Assembly: GCA_029782095.1 (NCBI GenBank)
Contig: JAKOVL010000103.1
Span: forward strand, 1 to 64,000
Direction: 5' to 3'
Length of the DNA stretch: 64,000 bases
Origin: Bacillota bacterium
GTDB lineage: Bacteria > Bacillota > Dethiobacteria > DTU022
Made by a program: the position numbers and the translations under genes. How positions within the stretch are numbered: the stretch's first letter is position 1; every line of letters begins with the position of its first letter. Positions 30,193-39,700 of the stretch are shown here, piece after piece. The notes under the pieces are model-generated. The model was not told the DNA's origin. It was given only the letters and a program-made list of their open reading frames with translations, and searched no databases.

Positions 30193-32205
30193 TTATGACA
30201 ACAGCTGCGCCAGAAAAGGGTTAGAAACCAACAGATAAACAAAGTATCCCGCCATCCAGGCTATGGCGGCCGTCAACCCTGCAACCAGGGCGGCAAATCC
30301 TAGGCCATGCTCTCTGATCAGTACGATAAACTGTGCCACACAGGGTAAAAAGAGCGTCAGCACAACCGCTGCTATGAGCACCTGCCCCCGATTTAACAGG
30401 CCCGAACGGGTCAAGTCAAATAGCCCTGCAGCTCCATAATCCCGGCGCAAAAAACCAAAGACAAAAATGAGCGAGGTTTCCGCAGGCAGGCCGATTGAAT
30501 TTACCAGGAGGCGAACGGACATGATGATACGGTCAATTAACCCGCTTAAACGTAAAGCCCACATCAGGACACTGATTCCCACAAACAGAGGCAAAATTTC
30601 CCGCAGGTACCAGCGCAATCGCGCTCCCGTCTTGCGCAGTATGGCCCCAAGGCGGGGCAAGCGCAGCGGGGGTATTTCCAGGCAAAAGGGAATCTCCCCG
30701 TTGCCCCAGAAAAACTTTCCGAAAAGGGCTGCCCCGACAAATGAGAAGAGGACCAGCCCTAGCCAGATCCCCAGGCCTGCGCTTTGTGCCAGCAGGGCCA
30801 GGATAAGTCCCAGCTGTGCCGAACATGGCACCGCCAGAGAAAGCAGCAGCGCAGCATGAAGCCTCTCGCGCCTTGTTTCCAGGGTACGGGTTACCATTAC
30901 AGCCAGGGTGCCGCACCCCAGGCCCAGAATTAACGGGATCACCGCTTTACCATTGAGACCGATTTTTTCCATTAAATGATTGAGCAAATATGCTGCCCGG
31001 GGTAAATATCCGCTGTCCTCAATAAGACTGAAGAATAGAAAAAAAGTAGTCATAATGGGCAAAATAATGGCAAAGGTATAACGGAATCCCAGGGTTAGGA
31101 TGCCATAGTCCATGACCAGCAGCTCCCGCAGCCATGGCCACGGCAGGCAAAGCTCGGCCCAGGCATTTAGGCGGGGCGCGAGCAGGTTGGCAAAAAGGCC
31201 TTCTTCCAGCAGTTCCACCAGGGTGCCTGCGCCGAATCCTCCCACAAAGCGATAAAAGCCAAAATACATCACCAGCGCCAGTCCAAGGAGACCTCCGGCC
31301 GGGTGGAGCAGAAAACGGCTTATCCGATCTGCCAGGGATTCTTTTTCCCTAAGCGGAGCTTTAATGATGCCTTTCAGCAGGGTATCGGCATGCCGGCGCC
31401 TTGCCCCGGCAAGGAGCAGTAGAGGCTCTTCAGGAAGCGGACGGCTTTTCAGGACAGACAACAGCGCCCTGGAATCCCCTTCTTTTTGTTTTAAAGTATT
31501 GAGCAGCGCCGGATCAGGATTAAACAAGGTCGCAGCTATGGAAACCTTGGACAGCCCATAGCATCCTTTTATACAGGAGGCGGTTTTGTTTAAAATGTTA
31601 GCCAAGGAAGGCGAATATGTGGGTATAACGTATGCATCGCCGGATTTATCCGATTTTTGACGAAGTGCCGCTGCCGCCACACGCTTTAGCTGTTTTAAGC
31701 CTCGCCTGGCAACCAGGGCAGTGCATACCACGGGAGTGCCGAGGCGTCGGGATAAAAGCGCACTATCAATTTTTAGCCCGGAAGCCTCAGCTTCGTCCAT
31801 CATGTTTAACACCAGCATCAGGGGCAGCCCTGCCTCTTTCAGTTCCAGGGTCAGGCTGAGCATGCGCTGAATATTTCTGGCGTCCATGACCTGTATTACC
31901 AGGGCAGGCCTTTTCTTTAACAGCAGCAGCCTTGTTACCTGCTCCTCGGGCGAGAGGGCGCTGAGGGAGTAAAGGCCTGGAGAATCAATAATTTCAACTT
32001 CCATACCTTCAAGCTTAGCCTTGCCCCGGGTCAATTCAACTGTGGTCCCGGGATAGTTGGAAACCAGGACCTGCTTCCCGGTAAGCAGGTTGAAAAGCTG
32101 GCTTTTACCCACGTTGGGATGTCCAACCAGGATCACTTGGGGCCAATTTTTCGGCAAACTCATCTCTCCAGGAGAATAAGAATATTGCAGACAGTTAGTC
32201 CCCAT
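30193..32205 (-). CDS. feoB: Ferrous iron transport protein B
   Basis: 670 aa; GHPNVGKSQLFNLLTG, DSPGLYSL, GLGCGTLAVMVTRTLETRRERL motifs. Confidence 0.95.
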   Translation of the reverse strand: MGTNCLQYSYSPGEMSLPKNWPQVILVGHPNVGKSQLFNLLTGKQVLVSNYPGTTVELTRGKAKLEGMEVEIIDSPGLYSLSALSPEEQVTRLLLLKKRPALVIQVMDARNIQRMLSLTLELKEAGLPLMLVLNMMDEAEASGLKIDSALLSRRLGTPVVCTALVARRGLKQLKRVAAAALRQKSDKSGDAYVIPTYSPSLANILNKTASCIKGCYGLSKVSIAATLFNPDPALLNTLKQKEGDSRALLSVLKSRPLPEEPLLLLAGARRRHADTLLKGIIKAPLREKESLADRISRFLLHPAGGLLGLALVMYFGFYRFVGGFGAGTLVELLEEGLFANLLAPRLNAWAELCLPWPWLRELLVMDYGILTLGFRYTFAIILPIMTTFFLFFSLIEDSGYLPRAAYLLNHLMEKIGLNGKAVIPLILGLGCGTLAVMVTRTLETRRERLHAALLLSLAVPCSAQLGLILALLAQSAGLGIWLGLVLFSFVGAALFGKFFWGNGEIPFCLEIPPLRLPRLGAILRKTGARLRWYLREILPLFVGISVLMWALRLSGLIDRIIMSVRLLVNSIGLPAETSLIFVFGFLRRDYGAAGLFDLTRSGLLNRGQVLIAAVVLTLFLPCVAQFIVLIREHGLGFAALVAGLTAAIAWMAGYFVYLLVSNPFLAQLLS

Positions 32206-32470
32206 AATTATATGCAGGTGCCTGGGGAAATAGGATAATAATAGAATATGGGGGACAAAGACTGAAGCCGGGGAAAGCAGGTGGCAATCAGTAGAAAGCA
32301 GCCTCTAGTGAATAGACATTCAGCTGTAAGCAGTCGCCGGTGGTCAGTGATAGCAGCAGCGGTTAGGGATCATGAAGTAAGCATAAGAAGGGGGCAAGCG
32401 GTGATTAAAAAACAAAGTCACTTTGCCAGTCATTCTGTGTATTCTGAATTCTGCATACTCCCTGGTACAC

Positions 32471-32494
32471 AAAAAACACTCTTCCTGAGTGTTT
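32471..32494 (-). terminator. Intrinsic terminator downstream of the S1-domain gene
   Basis: Minus strand AAACACTCAGGAAGAGTGTTTTTTG. Confidence 0.75.
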
Positions 32495-32520
32495 AGTTGC
32501 TAAATGCGTATAGGTCTCGA

Positions 32521-32913
32521 CTAATAAGCCTCTCTATACGTCCCCCGGCCGCCTCGCTTTGATTCGGTATTTCGTCTTAAATCCTGCAACCTTTCGTCAC
32601 TTTCTTTGAGATACCTGGCCAATTTATCTTCAAAAGAAATACGGTCTTCCCTGCGGCCCCTTTGCTTAGGGGAGGGATTGCTGGTGGCTTTACGGATGGA
32701 AAGACCGATCTTTCCGTTCCCATCGACAGACAGGATCTTCACCTTCACAGCTTCAGATTTCTTAAGAAACTCATTAATATCTTTAACATACGCGTCGGCC
32801 ACTTCGGAAATATGAACCAACCCGGTTTCACCGCTTGGAAGTTGGACAAATGCTCCAAAATTGGTTATGCCGGTGACCACCCCTTCCACTATACTCCCAA
32901 CCTTTAAAGACAT
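32521..32913 (-). CDS. yabR: S1 RNA-binding domain protein (YabR-like)
   Basis: 130 aa; VGSIVEGVVTGITNFGAFVQLPSGETGLVHISEVADAYVKDI S1 domain; synteny with divIC/spoIIE. Confidence 0.9.
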   Translation of the reverse strand: MSLKVGSIVEGVVTGITNFGAFVQLPSGETGLVHISEVADAYVKDINEFLKKSEAVKVKILSVDGNGKIGLSIRKATSNPSPKQRGRREDRISFEDKLARYLKESDERLQDLRRNTESKRGGRGTYREAY

Positions 32914-32984
32914 GCTTAAAAATATTCCTCCCTGCTTAATATACCCTTAAATCTAAGGTAATTATAACTTTATTGAATCCTTTG

Positions 32985-33314
32985 TCAATCCTCGAATTGA
33001 AAAATGGTCTCACCGGGCTTAACCAGGCCCAGGTATTTTCGCGCCAGCAGCTCAATATAATCAGGCTCCTGCAACCTTTCAATTTCATTTTTTGTCGCAA
33101 GGTTGCGTTTTTCATATTCTTCAATGCGGCCTTGGTATTGCTGCAACTGTTGCTTTAACTTCACCCTCTGCACCGTCTGAAAACCGAGAACTGTGAGCAG
33201 CATCATCATCAAAATAAAACTGCTGGTTAAAAATATTTTGTACATGCTAAAATTACCCCGTTTGCGCCGGGGTAAAACCGCTATGCTTCCAGGTGAAGAG
33301 TTCTTTCTGCTCAA
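32985..33314 (-). CDS. divIC: Septum formation initiator family protein (DivIC/FtsB-like)
   Basis: 109 aa; single TM plus coiled coil, EYEKRNLATKNEIERLQEPDYIELLARKYLGLVKPGETIF. Confidence 0.88.
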   Translation of the reverse strand: MSRKNSSPGSIAVLPRRKRGNFSMYKIFLTSSFILMMMLLTVLGFQTVQRVKLKQQLQQYQGRIEEYEKRNLATKNEIERLQEPDYIELLARKYLGLVKPGETIFQFED

Positions 33315-33397
33315 ACCATGTTCCTTTCACCAATATTAAATTTTTAATTCGACACAAGACGGAAAAAATCCTGCTTTGAAAAGGTTTAAAATGTTTT

Positions 33398-33820
33398 TTA
33401 TCTTGGCGTCCTCCCACGAATCAGTTTAAGAACAGGGACCGCGATAATCTTTCCTGCCTTTTTGAGAAACCTGCCCAGGCGTGCCAGGCCAAAAAAAATG
33501 CGATGAAAGAAACGTGTCCATAACGGCAGCAGGTATCTGCTTATGAAATAGATGTACCCGCTAAATCCGATGGCCAGGGAAAGATAGGTATAAAAATAAA
33601 TTTCTCCCCAGCGCCTCGCATAGACAATCATAATGCAGGCCGCGGCAGCACCGACCCAGAATAGACAGTCGGCCACAATAAAGCCCAAGGAGGGACGCCT
33701 TCTTTTTTTCTGAAGCCACAAAGCCCTATAGACATCAAAACATGCCCCCAGGACTATCCCCAGAATTAACGACTCCAGAAAGGCATTAAGCTGCTCCAAG
33801 ACCAGAGACGAGTGCTCCAC
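33398..33820 (-). CDS. yabQ: Spore cortex biosynthesis protein YabQ
   Basis: 140 aa membrane protein; GACFDVYRALWLQKKRRRPSLGFIVADCLFW; directly follows yabP. Confidence 0.88.
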   Translation of the reverse strand: MEHSSLVLEQLNAFLESLILGIVLGACFDVYRALWLQKKRRRPSLGFIVADCLFWVGAAAACIMIVYARRWGEIYFYTYLSLAIGFSGYIYFISRYLLPLWTRFFHRIFFGLARLGRFLKKAGKIIAVPVLKLIRGRTPR

Positions 33821-34116
33821 TATCTAAATAATCTTTCCAAAATATTTTTTCCTCTCCCCCGGGCCTGTTTTTCATCTGCATAGGCCAGCTCTAAAATATA
33901 ACCGTCAATGGTAACTTCTCCCTGTTCCAGGTTCAAGTGCTTAATATGCAAGTTCTCTCCTCTCACCGCCAGCAAACCCAGCTCCGTTTCCATGACCACC
34001 TCTTCGTCATCAAAGCTGTCCACATGGATGACACCTGTTACTTCTGTATGCTCCCGGTTTTCAATAATCAGTCGATGCTGCCCTCCCCTAAAAGTATGCT
34101 TCTCCTCGATCCTCAT
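33820..34116 (-). CDS. yabP: Sporulation protein YabP
   Basis: 98 aa; HRLIIENREHTEVTGVIHVDSFDDEEVVMETELGLLAVRGENLHIKHLNLEQGEVTIDG, typical YabP/YqfC. Confidence 0.92.
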   Translation of the reverse strand: MRIEEKHTFRGGQHRLIIENREHTEVTGVIHVDSFDDEEVVMETELGLLAVRGENLHIKHLNLEQGEVTIDGYILELAYADEKQARGRGKNILERLFR

Positions 34117-34245
34117 CTTATTTCCCGGCCTCCCCGCCTTGATTCTTATCGGGACAACTTAATTAATTATATGAATTTGCACGCCGGATATACCTCTCTG
34201 TTTGGCCGGTCTTTTCCTCAATGAGTGCCAGGATAATCCTTGCAC

Positions 34246-35226
34246 CTACCAGAGCTTCACAATATCGATATCCCGGTAAAAATAGGACACAATCTCCTCG
34301 CAGGAGCGGCCCTCTTCTGCCAGGGCGCGGGCGCCCCATTGGCACATCCCGACCCCGTGACCGTAACCCACGCCGGAAAGGCTTAAATCACCGCCTTTAA
34401 GCTCTATCTCATCAATAAAGGTTGAACGCATCACCGTGCTTTCCAGTTTGAGCCTCAGCGAGGCTGCGGGAACCTCTACATCATTTATCTGCAGCCTGGT
34501 GGCACGCCCCGAGGGGCCCTTTTTGCTAATTTCAACTTCTTCCAGGGGACCGGGGTCGCTTCCAGTTATCTCCGAAACGGCCTCCCTCACCCTGGCTCCA
34601 GGAAATACGGCGCTCCAGTAGGCTTCTTCTTCCGGCACCAGATCCTGCCCGGGGCTTTCTACGATCTGGATGTAAGGCGGATTGTCTCCTTCAAATTCCA
34701 GGCCTTCATCGGCCAGAGCGGTCCGCGGCCCTGCAAAAGCGTGGAACCAGCCCCTGATATAATTTGATTCATATACGGCCACCTGCCCCCTGGTTTTTTC
34801 CACTGCCCGCCGCACACGATCATTAATCCTGGAAGCATCGTAGGCCTGAAACTCCTCAATATCGGTGGAAGCGTGAGCATTCCGTTCGGGCACACCGCCA
34901 TTTTCACTAATTTTTTGCAGGGTAAAACTCCGGGCAATAATGGCCTGGGCAGCCAGCGCTTCTTCAGGCCATTCGGGATCCATTTCCGCGGCAACCACCC
35001 CGCTAATATAATCTTCCATGGGCATCTCTTCAACTGTGCCTGTTTCATGCATATAAACCTTTAGTTGCGGCTCCTGTCCGGGCTGTTGTTCCAAAACATC
35101 AGGCAGGGGAGGCGCGTGAGGGTCTACCTGGAAACCGGGGGGTTGCTGCCTGAGGCGGCAGCCTCCCGGGCCAGAGAGCAGGAAAATGGTTAAAATGAGT
35201 AAACATGCTTTGCAAGCAGGGCGCAT
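34246..35226 (-). CDS. SpoIID/LytB domain protein
   Basis: 326 aa lipoprotein-like N-terminus; MEDYISGVVAAEMDPEWPEEALAAQAIIARSFTL and YGHGVGMCQWGARALAEEG motifs. Confidence 0.92.
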   Translation of the reverse strand: MRPACKACLLILTIFLLSGPGGCRLRQQPPGFQVDPHAPPLPDVLEQQPGQEPQLKVYMHETGTVEEMPMEDYISGVVAAEMDPEWPEEALAAQAIIARSFTLQKISENGGVPERNAHASTDIEEFQAYDASRINDRVRRAVEKTRGQVAVYESNYIRGWFHAFAGPRTALADEGLEFEGDNPPYIQIVESPGQDLVPEEEAYWSAVFPGARVREAVSEITGSDPGPLEEVEISKKGPSGRATRLQINDVEVPAASLRLKLESTVMRSTFIDEIELKGGDLSLSGVGYGHGVGMCQWGARALAEEGRSCEEIVSYFYRDIDIVKLW

Positions 35227-35402
35227 GGACTAATTCCTCCTCGCAGTACCTTTGGTTATACTATTCTACCAAGTATTTTTTTCCCGCAGCCGGATTATAT
35301 ACTACACCGGGAAAAATGCTGTCGACAACAGATTGCAGCTTCCGGAATAATTCTGAAGGGAGCTTCAGGCGTTTGTGGGGCAGGCAAATTTGTACAAAAA
35401 GA

Positions 35403-35434
35403 GGGCTGTCCCAGGTTGGCTATCAGGGACAGCG
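35403..35434 (-). terminator. Intrinsic terminator downstream of hup
   Basis: Minus strand GCTGTCCCTGATAGCCAACCTGGGACAGCCCTCTTTTTG. Confidence 0.65.
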
Positions 35435-35472
35435 CCTCGCATAAAAATATAAAGAAAGCAATCTGCAGTGAA

Positions 35473-35745
35473 TTACTTGACTCTTTCTTTAAAAGCTTTA
35501 CCCGCTTTAAATACAGGCACATTCAAGGCCGGAATGGTAATTGTTTCACCGGTTGCCGGGTTGCGTCCCTCGCGCTGTTTGCGCTCGCGCACCTCGAAAG
35601 TGCCAAAACCGACCAACTGGACCTTGTCGCCTTTTGCCAGGGTCTCCATAATGCTTTCAAACACTGCATTGACTGCTTTCTCTGTGTCCTTCTTGGACAT
35701 TTCAGTTTTTTCCGCAACAACCCCGATAAGTTCAGACTTATTCAC
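35473..35745 (-). CDS. hup: HU family DNA-binding protein
   Basis: 90 aa; [32 protein letters not shown]...[25 protein letters not shown]. Confidence 0.97.
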   Translation of the reverse strand: MNKSELIGVVAEKTEMSKKDTEKAVNAVFESIMETLAKGDKVQLVGFGTFEVRERKQREGRNPATGETITIPALNVPVFKAGKAFKERVK

Positions 35746-35831
35746 TTGGCACTAAATACCTCCTCAAGAAGATTGGATGCTAACGTTTATAATGCATATT
35801 CGCTCTAAACACGGCGATTCCTGCCTGCGAG

Positions 35832-37277
35832 CTATTTTTTTCCTTTATCTTTTGCCTCTTCCCACCACCGGTCAAGCTCTTCCAGGGTGTAAGCGGTGAC
35901 CGGTTTTCCACTCTTTTCGACCTGCTCCAGAACATAGCGAAAGCGGGATGCAAATTTCCGCAGCGCCTTGCCCAGGGCCATCTCAGGATTAACTTTTAAA
36001 AACCGGGCTACATTTACCGCGGCAAATAAGAAATCACCAAACTCTTCCTCTATTTTATCCGAAAAACCTTGCCGATATGCATCTTGCAGCTCTTCTGCTT
36101 CCTCCAGCAGCTTGTCCCAGGCACCTTCAACAGAGGGCCAGTCAAAGCCCATTTCCGCTGCCCGTTTTTGAACTTTTGCGGCAGCCAGGAGAGCCGGCAA
36201 ACCGCTGTCCGGCATTCTAAACCCCGGCTTAACCCCCTTTTCCCTGCTTTTAATCTGCTCCCAGAGGTTCATTACTTGAGAAACGCTATGGGCGCTATGG
36301 GCGCCAAAAACATGGGGGTGCCGGCGCAGCAGTTTGGTGCAGATGCCGTGGACCACGCGGTTAAAATTAAAACGGTCCTCTTCTGCGGCAATGCTGCAAT
36401 GGAAGACAACCTGCAGTAAAACGTCTCCCAGCTCTTCCACCAGCGCTGCATCATCTTGCCGTTCAATGGCGGCGACAACCTCGTAGGCTTCTTCCACCAG
36501 ATACTGCCGCAAGCTGCGGTGGGTCTGCTGCCTGTCCCAGGGGCAGCCGTCATCGGCCCGCAGCCGGGACATGATTTCCAACAAGTCGCCGATACGGTAT
36601 CCCTTCAGCGGAGGAAGGTAAATCAGGCTGTAGTGATCATAGGGATGACGGTCCAGGGCGTATAAGCTGACCGTTTTAATGGTTTCATCTGCCAGGCCGG
36701 CTTTATGCAGAATGGTAACGGGGTGATGGGGAGGGTACAGCTCAAGGAGCTTAAGCTTGACCCGGGAAGCGACAGCCCGGCTGTAAACCTGGGCCAGCAA
36801 AAGGTGCTGCCGGTGCGCCTCTTTGAGCTGTTCCAGGGCCAGGGCGTCCACTACCGTAACCCCGTCCAGCAGGTCCAAATTCAGGGCTTGCAAGGCCGGT
36901 TCCAGGAAGCTCAGGCCGGCAATGATCTTTATTTTAATACCGTAGCGCGGGGCCATGCGGCGCAGCATCCCCACCACCGCCTCGCCGGCCATGGGGCTTC
37001 CCGGAACAGCGTAATAGACCGTGCCGCAGCACAGAGAAGCACGGATTAAGCGGCGTGCTATAGAACGATAAACCTGCAAAATATTCTGGGAGCGGTTATA
37101 AAGCGGATCAAAAGTTTTATAACGGCAGCCCCTGCGCTTTAGCCAGCGCGCCAGGGGATGGCTTCCGGTACGCAGGTAGAGGGGGCGGGCCGCCAGCAGC
37201 GTCCGCCCGGCTTCAGAGGTAAGGTGGCGCGGGCTGCCCGGCCCCAGTCCGATAATCACAATGCGGCGCATCTTCAA
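35832..37277 (-). CDS. mazG: Tetrapyrrole methylase / MazG fusion (YabN-type NTP pyrophosphohydrolase)
   Basis: 481 aa; N-terminal VIIGLGPGSPRHLTSEA methylase-like, C-terminal CPWDRQQTHRSLRQYLVEEAYEVVAAI MazG. Confidence 0.95.
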   Translation of the reverse strand: MKMRRIVIIGLGPGSPRHLTSEAGRTLLAARPLYLRTGSHPLARWLKRRGCRYKTFDPLYNRSQNILQVYRSIARRLIRASLCCGTVYYAVPGSPMAGEAVVGMLRRMAPRYGIKIKIIAGLSFLEPALQALNLDLLDGVTVVDALALEQLKEAHRQHLLLAQVYSRAVASRVKLKLLELYPPHHPVTILHKAGLADETIKTVSLYALDRHPYDHYSLIYLPPLKGYRIGDLLEIMSRLRADDGCPWDRQQTHRSLRQYLVEEAYEVVAAIERQDDAALVEELGDVLLQVVFHCSIAAEEDRFNFNRVVHGICTKLLRRHPHVFGAHSAHSVSQVMNLWEQIKSREKGVKPGFRMPDSGLPALLAAAKVQKRAAEMGFDWPSVEGAWDKLLEEAEELQDAYRQGFSDKIEEEFGDFLFAAVNVARFLKVNPEMALGKALRKFASRFRYVLEQVEKSGKPVTAYTLEELDRWWEEAKDKGKK

Positions 37278-37284
37278 ACTCCGT

Positions 37285-38946
37285 TTATCTGCGAATTAAT
37301 TTTAACCTGTCTGCCAGCCGGACCAGGTGCCGGCCGGCCACGGGAACCAGGGACAGCTCTTCCCGAGTGAGCCCGCCTACCAGCAGCAGAGATAGGCCAT
37401 ACACCAGGATGCCTGCAGCGATGGCGGCCAGGGTGGCAACGCCGTTGGCTGTCCCCGGCGACAATAAATCGTCCAGATAGGCATGCAACATGGTAAATAA
37501 TAGATAAACAGCGGCGGACATGGAGGCAACGGCAACCCCCGGAAGCAGGATTAGCTCCAGCGGCCGGAAACGCCAGCCGGTATAGCGGGAGACGTAATAA
37601 AGGTTTAACACCGCGGCCACTCCCATACCTGCCACTGACGCCAGGGCCGCTCCTCCAACATCCAGGCCCTGGATGGGAGTCAGATACCAGGCCATAACCG
37701 TCTTCACCAGCCCGCCGTAGACCATGTTCAGGACCGGTATGATGGGCCGCCCCAGCCCTTGAAGTATGCCGGTGGTAGAAACATAGATGCAAAGGGGTAT
37801 GACCGACCAGGACATGAAAGCAAGGGCCCGGCCGGCTTCAGCATTGGCGAATAGCAGCACTGTTATCGGTTCAGCGAGAATATACAGACCTAAAGTGGCG
37901 GGGATGGAAAATAAAAGCGTTAATTTTATGGCCATGGCCGATCTGGAGACAATGGCTTTATGATTCTTGAGAGCATAAGCTTCAGAGATGGCGGGGACAA
38001 GGCTCATCCCCAGGGCGATGGTAACCACGTTGGGGAAATAGATAATTGAACTGGCCATCCCGGTCAGCTGTCCGTAAAGGGCGGTAGCCCTCTCCGCGGT
38101 AAATCCCGCGGCCTGAAGCTGCCGCGGCACTACGGCCAGGTCGATTAAAGTTATTAAGGGCAGAATTAAACTGCCAAAGGTTATGGGTATAGCCAGGCTA
38201 AAGATGCGGCGAATAATCTCTCCAGTTGCAGAAGGTGTATGCCTGGATTGCCTGCGTTCAAGTTCCTGAAAAGCGGGGCGGTTTTTCCAAAAGATCAGCA
38301 GCAAAAGGGCCAGTCCAAGAATTCCCCCGGCGACCGCCCCAAAGGCGGCTCCGGCAGCGGCATATTCCAAGCCGGCAGGCAGCAGGTACACCGCCAGCCC
38401 CAGGGAGACAACAACACGGCCCACCTGCTCCAGGAGCTGGGACAGGGCCGTGGGGTTCATCTTTTGCTGCCCCTGGAAGAAGCCGCGAAAGGCTGACATA
38501 ATTGTCACAAAAAATATGGCTGGGCTGATGGCCCAAAGGGGCCACACCGCCCGCGGCTCTTTGACCACGGCAAAAGCCAAAAAATCAGCGCCGGCTATCA
38601 TCAATAGGGTTATGCCCAGGCCCGTTAAGGCCAAAATTAATAGGGCTATGCGAAAAACGCGGCCTGCTTCCCGGTAATCGTGGTAAGCTATATTTTCCGC
38701 AACCAGCTTGGATATGGCCACGGGGACTCCTGCCGTGGAAATGGCCAGCAGAGAAGAATAAATGGGGTAAGCCATCTGGTAGAGGCCGATGCCCTCGTCT
38801 CCCACTATGGCCGCCAGAATAATGCGCATGGCGGCTCCCAAAAACCGGACGCTGACCCCGGCCACTGCCAAGATGGCTGCACCCTTGATAAAAGTGCCAT
38901 GGCTGGACAAAGCTCTTCCTTCCTTTCCATACCCCGGTAAGAACAA
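37285..38946 (-). CDS. SpoVB/YabM-like polysaccharide flippase (MOP/MATE superfamily)
   Basis: 553 aa, 14-TM MOP pattern; MAYPIYSSLLAISTAGVPVAISKLVAEN motif; position between spoVT and mazG. Confidence 0.88.
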   Translation of the reverse strand: MFLPGYGKEGRALSSHGTFIKGAAILAVAGVSVRFLGAAMRIILAAIVGDEGIGLYQMAYPIYSSLLAISTAGVPVAISKLVAENIAYHDYREAGRVFRIALLILALTGLGITLLMIAGADFLAFAVVKEPRAVWPLWAISPAIFFVTIMSAFRGFFQGQQKMNPTALSQLLEQVGRVVVSLGLAVYLLPAGLEYAAAGAAFGAVAGGILGLALLLLIFWKNRPAFQELERRQSRHTPSATGEIIRRIFSLAIPITFGSLILPLITLIDLAVVPRQLQAAGFTAERATALYGQLTGMASSIIYFPNVVTIALGMSLVPAISEAYALKNHKAIVSRSAMAIKLTLLFSIPATLGLYILAEPITVLLFANAEAGRALAFMSWSVIPLCIYVSTTGILQGLGRPIIPVLNMVYGGLVKTVMAWYLTPIQGLDVGGAALASVAGMGVAAVLNLYYVSRYTGWRFRPLELILLPGVAVASMSAAVYLLFTMLHAYLDDLLSPGTANGVATLAAIAAGILVYGLSLLLVGGLTREELSLVPVAGRHLVRLADRLKLIRR

Positions 38947-39025
38947 TATCTGTATTATATCAGCTTCTTTTTAACTATACCAGCATGAAGGTGCTGTCGA
39001 CATGCTGCACCGCAACTTTGGCCCG

Positions 39026-39580
39026 CTATTGTTCCATCTGCTTGGCCAAAAATGAAGCCGCGGTCTCTACCAGCTTCAGCTCCAGATCGCTCATCTTGAC
39101 ATTGGGATCCCTGCTGCCCATAATCACCGCACCGATAGGATCGCCTTCGGAAATTATCGGGGCTATGACTTCATTTATAAAGCGGGCTCCGATCATATCG
39201 TCAGCTTCCTGGTAAAACTGGTGCTCTGATGTATTGTTGATTAAAACACTCTTCCGGGTCTCCATGACCTTCTCCACAGCCGCGCTTAAAGGCCGGTTCA
39301 CAAATTCCTTTTTTGGAGCCCCGGCTACGGCAATAATCGTATCCCGGTCAGCAATGCAGGAAATATGCCCCATGGCCTCGTAGAGCGAATCGGCGTATTC
39401 CTGGGCAAATTCACTTAGTTCTCCAATAGGCGAATACTTTTTAAGGATTACTTCTCCGTCTCTGTCGACAAAAATTTCTAGGGGATCCCCTTCCCTGATT
39501 CTCAACGTTCTCCGTATTTCCTTGGGGATGACAACGCGGCCCAGATCATCGATGCGCCTGACAATACCGGTAGCTTTCAA
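39026..39580 (-). CDS. spoVT: Stage V sporulation protein T
   Basis: 184 aa; MKATGIVRRIDDLGRVVIPKEIRRTLRIREGDPLEIFVDRDGEVILKKYSPIGEL AbrB domain + GAF. Confidence 0.97.
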   Translation of the reverse strand: MKATGIVRRIDDLGRVVIPKEIRRTLRIREGDPLEIFVDRDGEVILKKYSPIGELSEFAQEYADSLYEAMGHISCIADRDTIIAVAGAPKKEFVNRPLSAAVEKVMETRKSVLINNTSEHQFYQEADDMIGARFINEVIAPIISEGDPIGAVIMGSRDPNVKMSDLELKLVETAASFLAKQMEQ

Positions 39581-39700
39581 CGTCCATTTCCTCCTTCTTC
39601 TGGTTCGTAAAAGTTACAGTACTTCCATGTCTATGCATCAGTTAGTATTCAACCGCTCAATCGGTTTTATACATGGCCAGCCGGGCTCCGATCATGGCCG

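Noticed and set aside
37274-37792. 172-aa minus ORF overlapping the SpoVB-like gene
   Set aside because: Out-of-frame shadow of a well-supported MOP flippase CDS.
39600-39680. SigmaG-type promoter upstream of spoVT
   Set aside because: TGAATA is present on the minus strand but the -10 match at correct spacing is poor; not supportable by eye.
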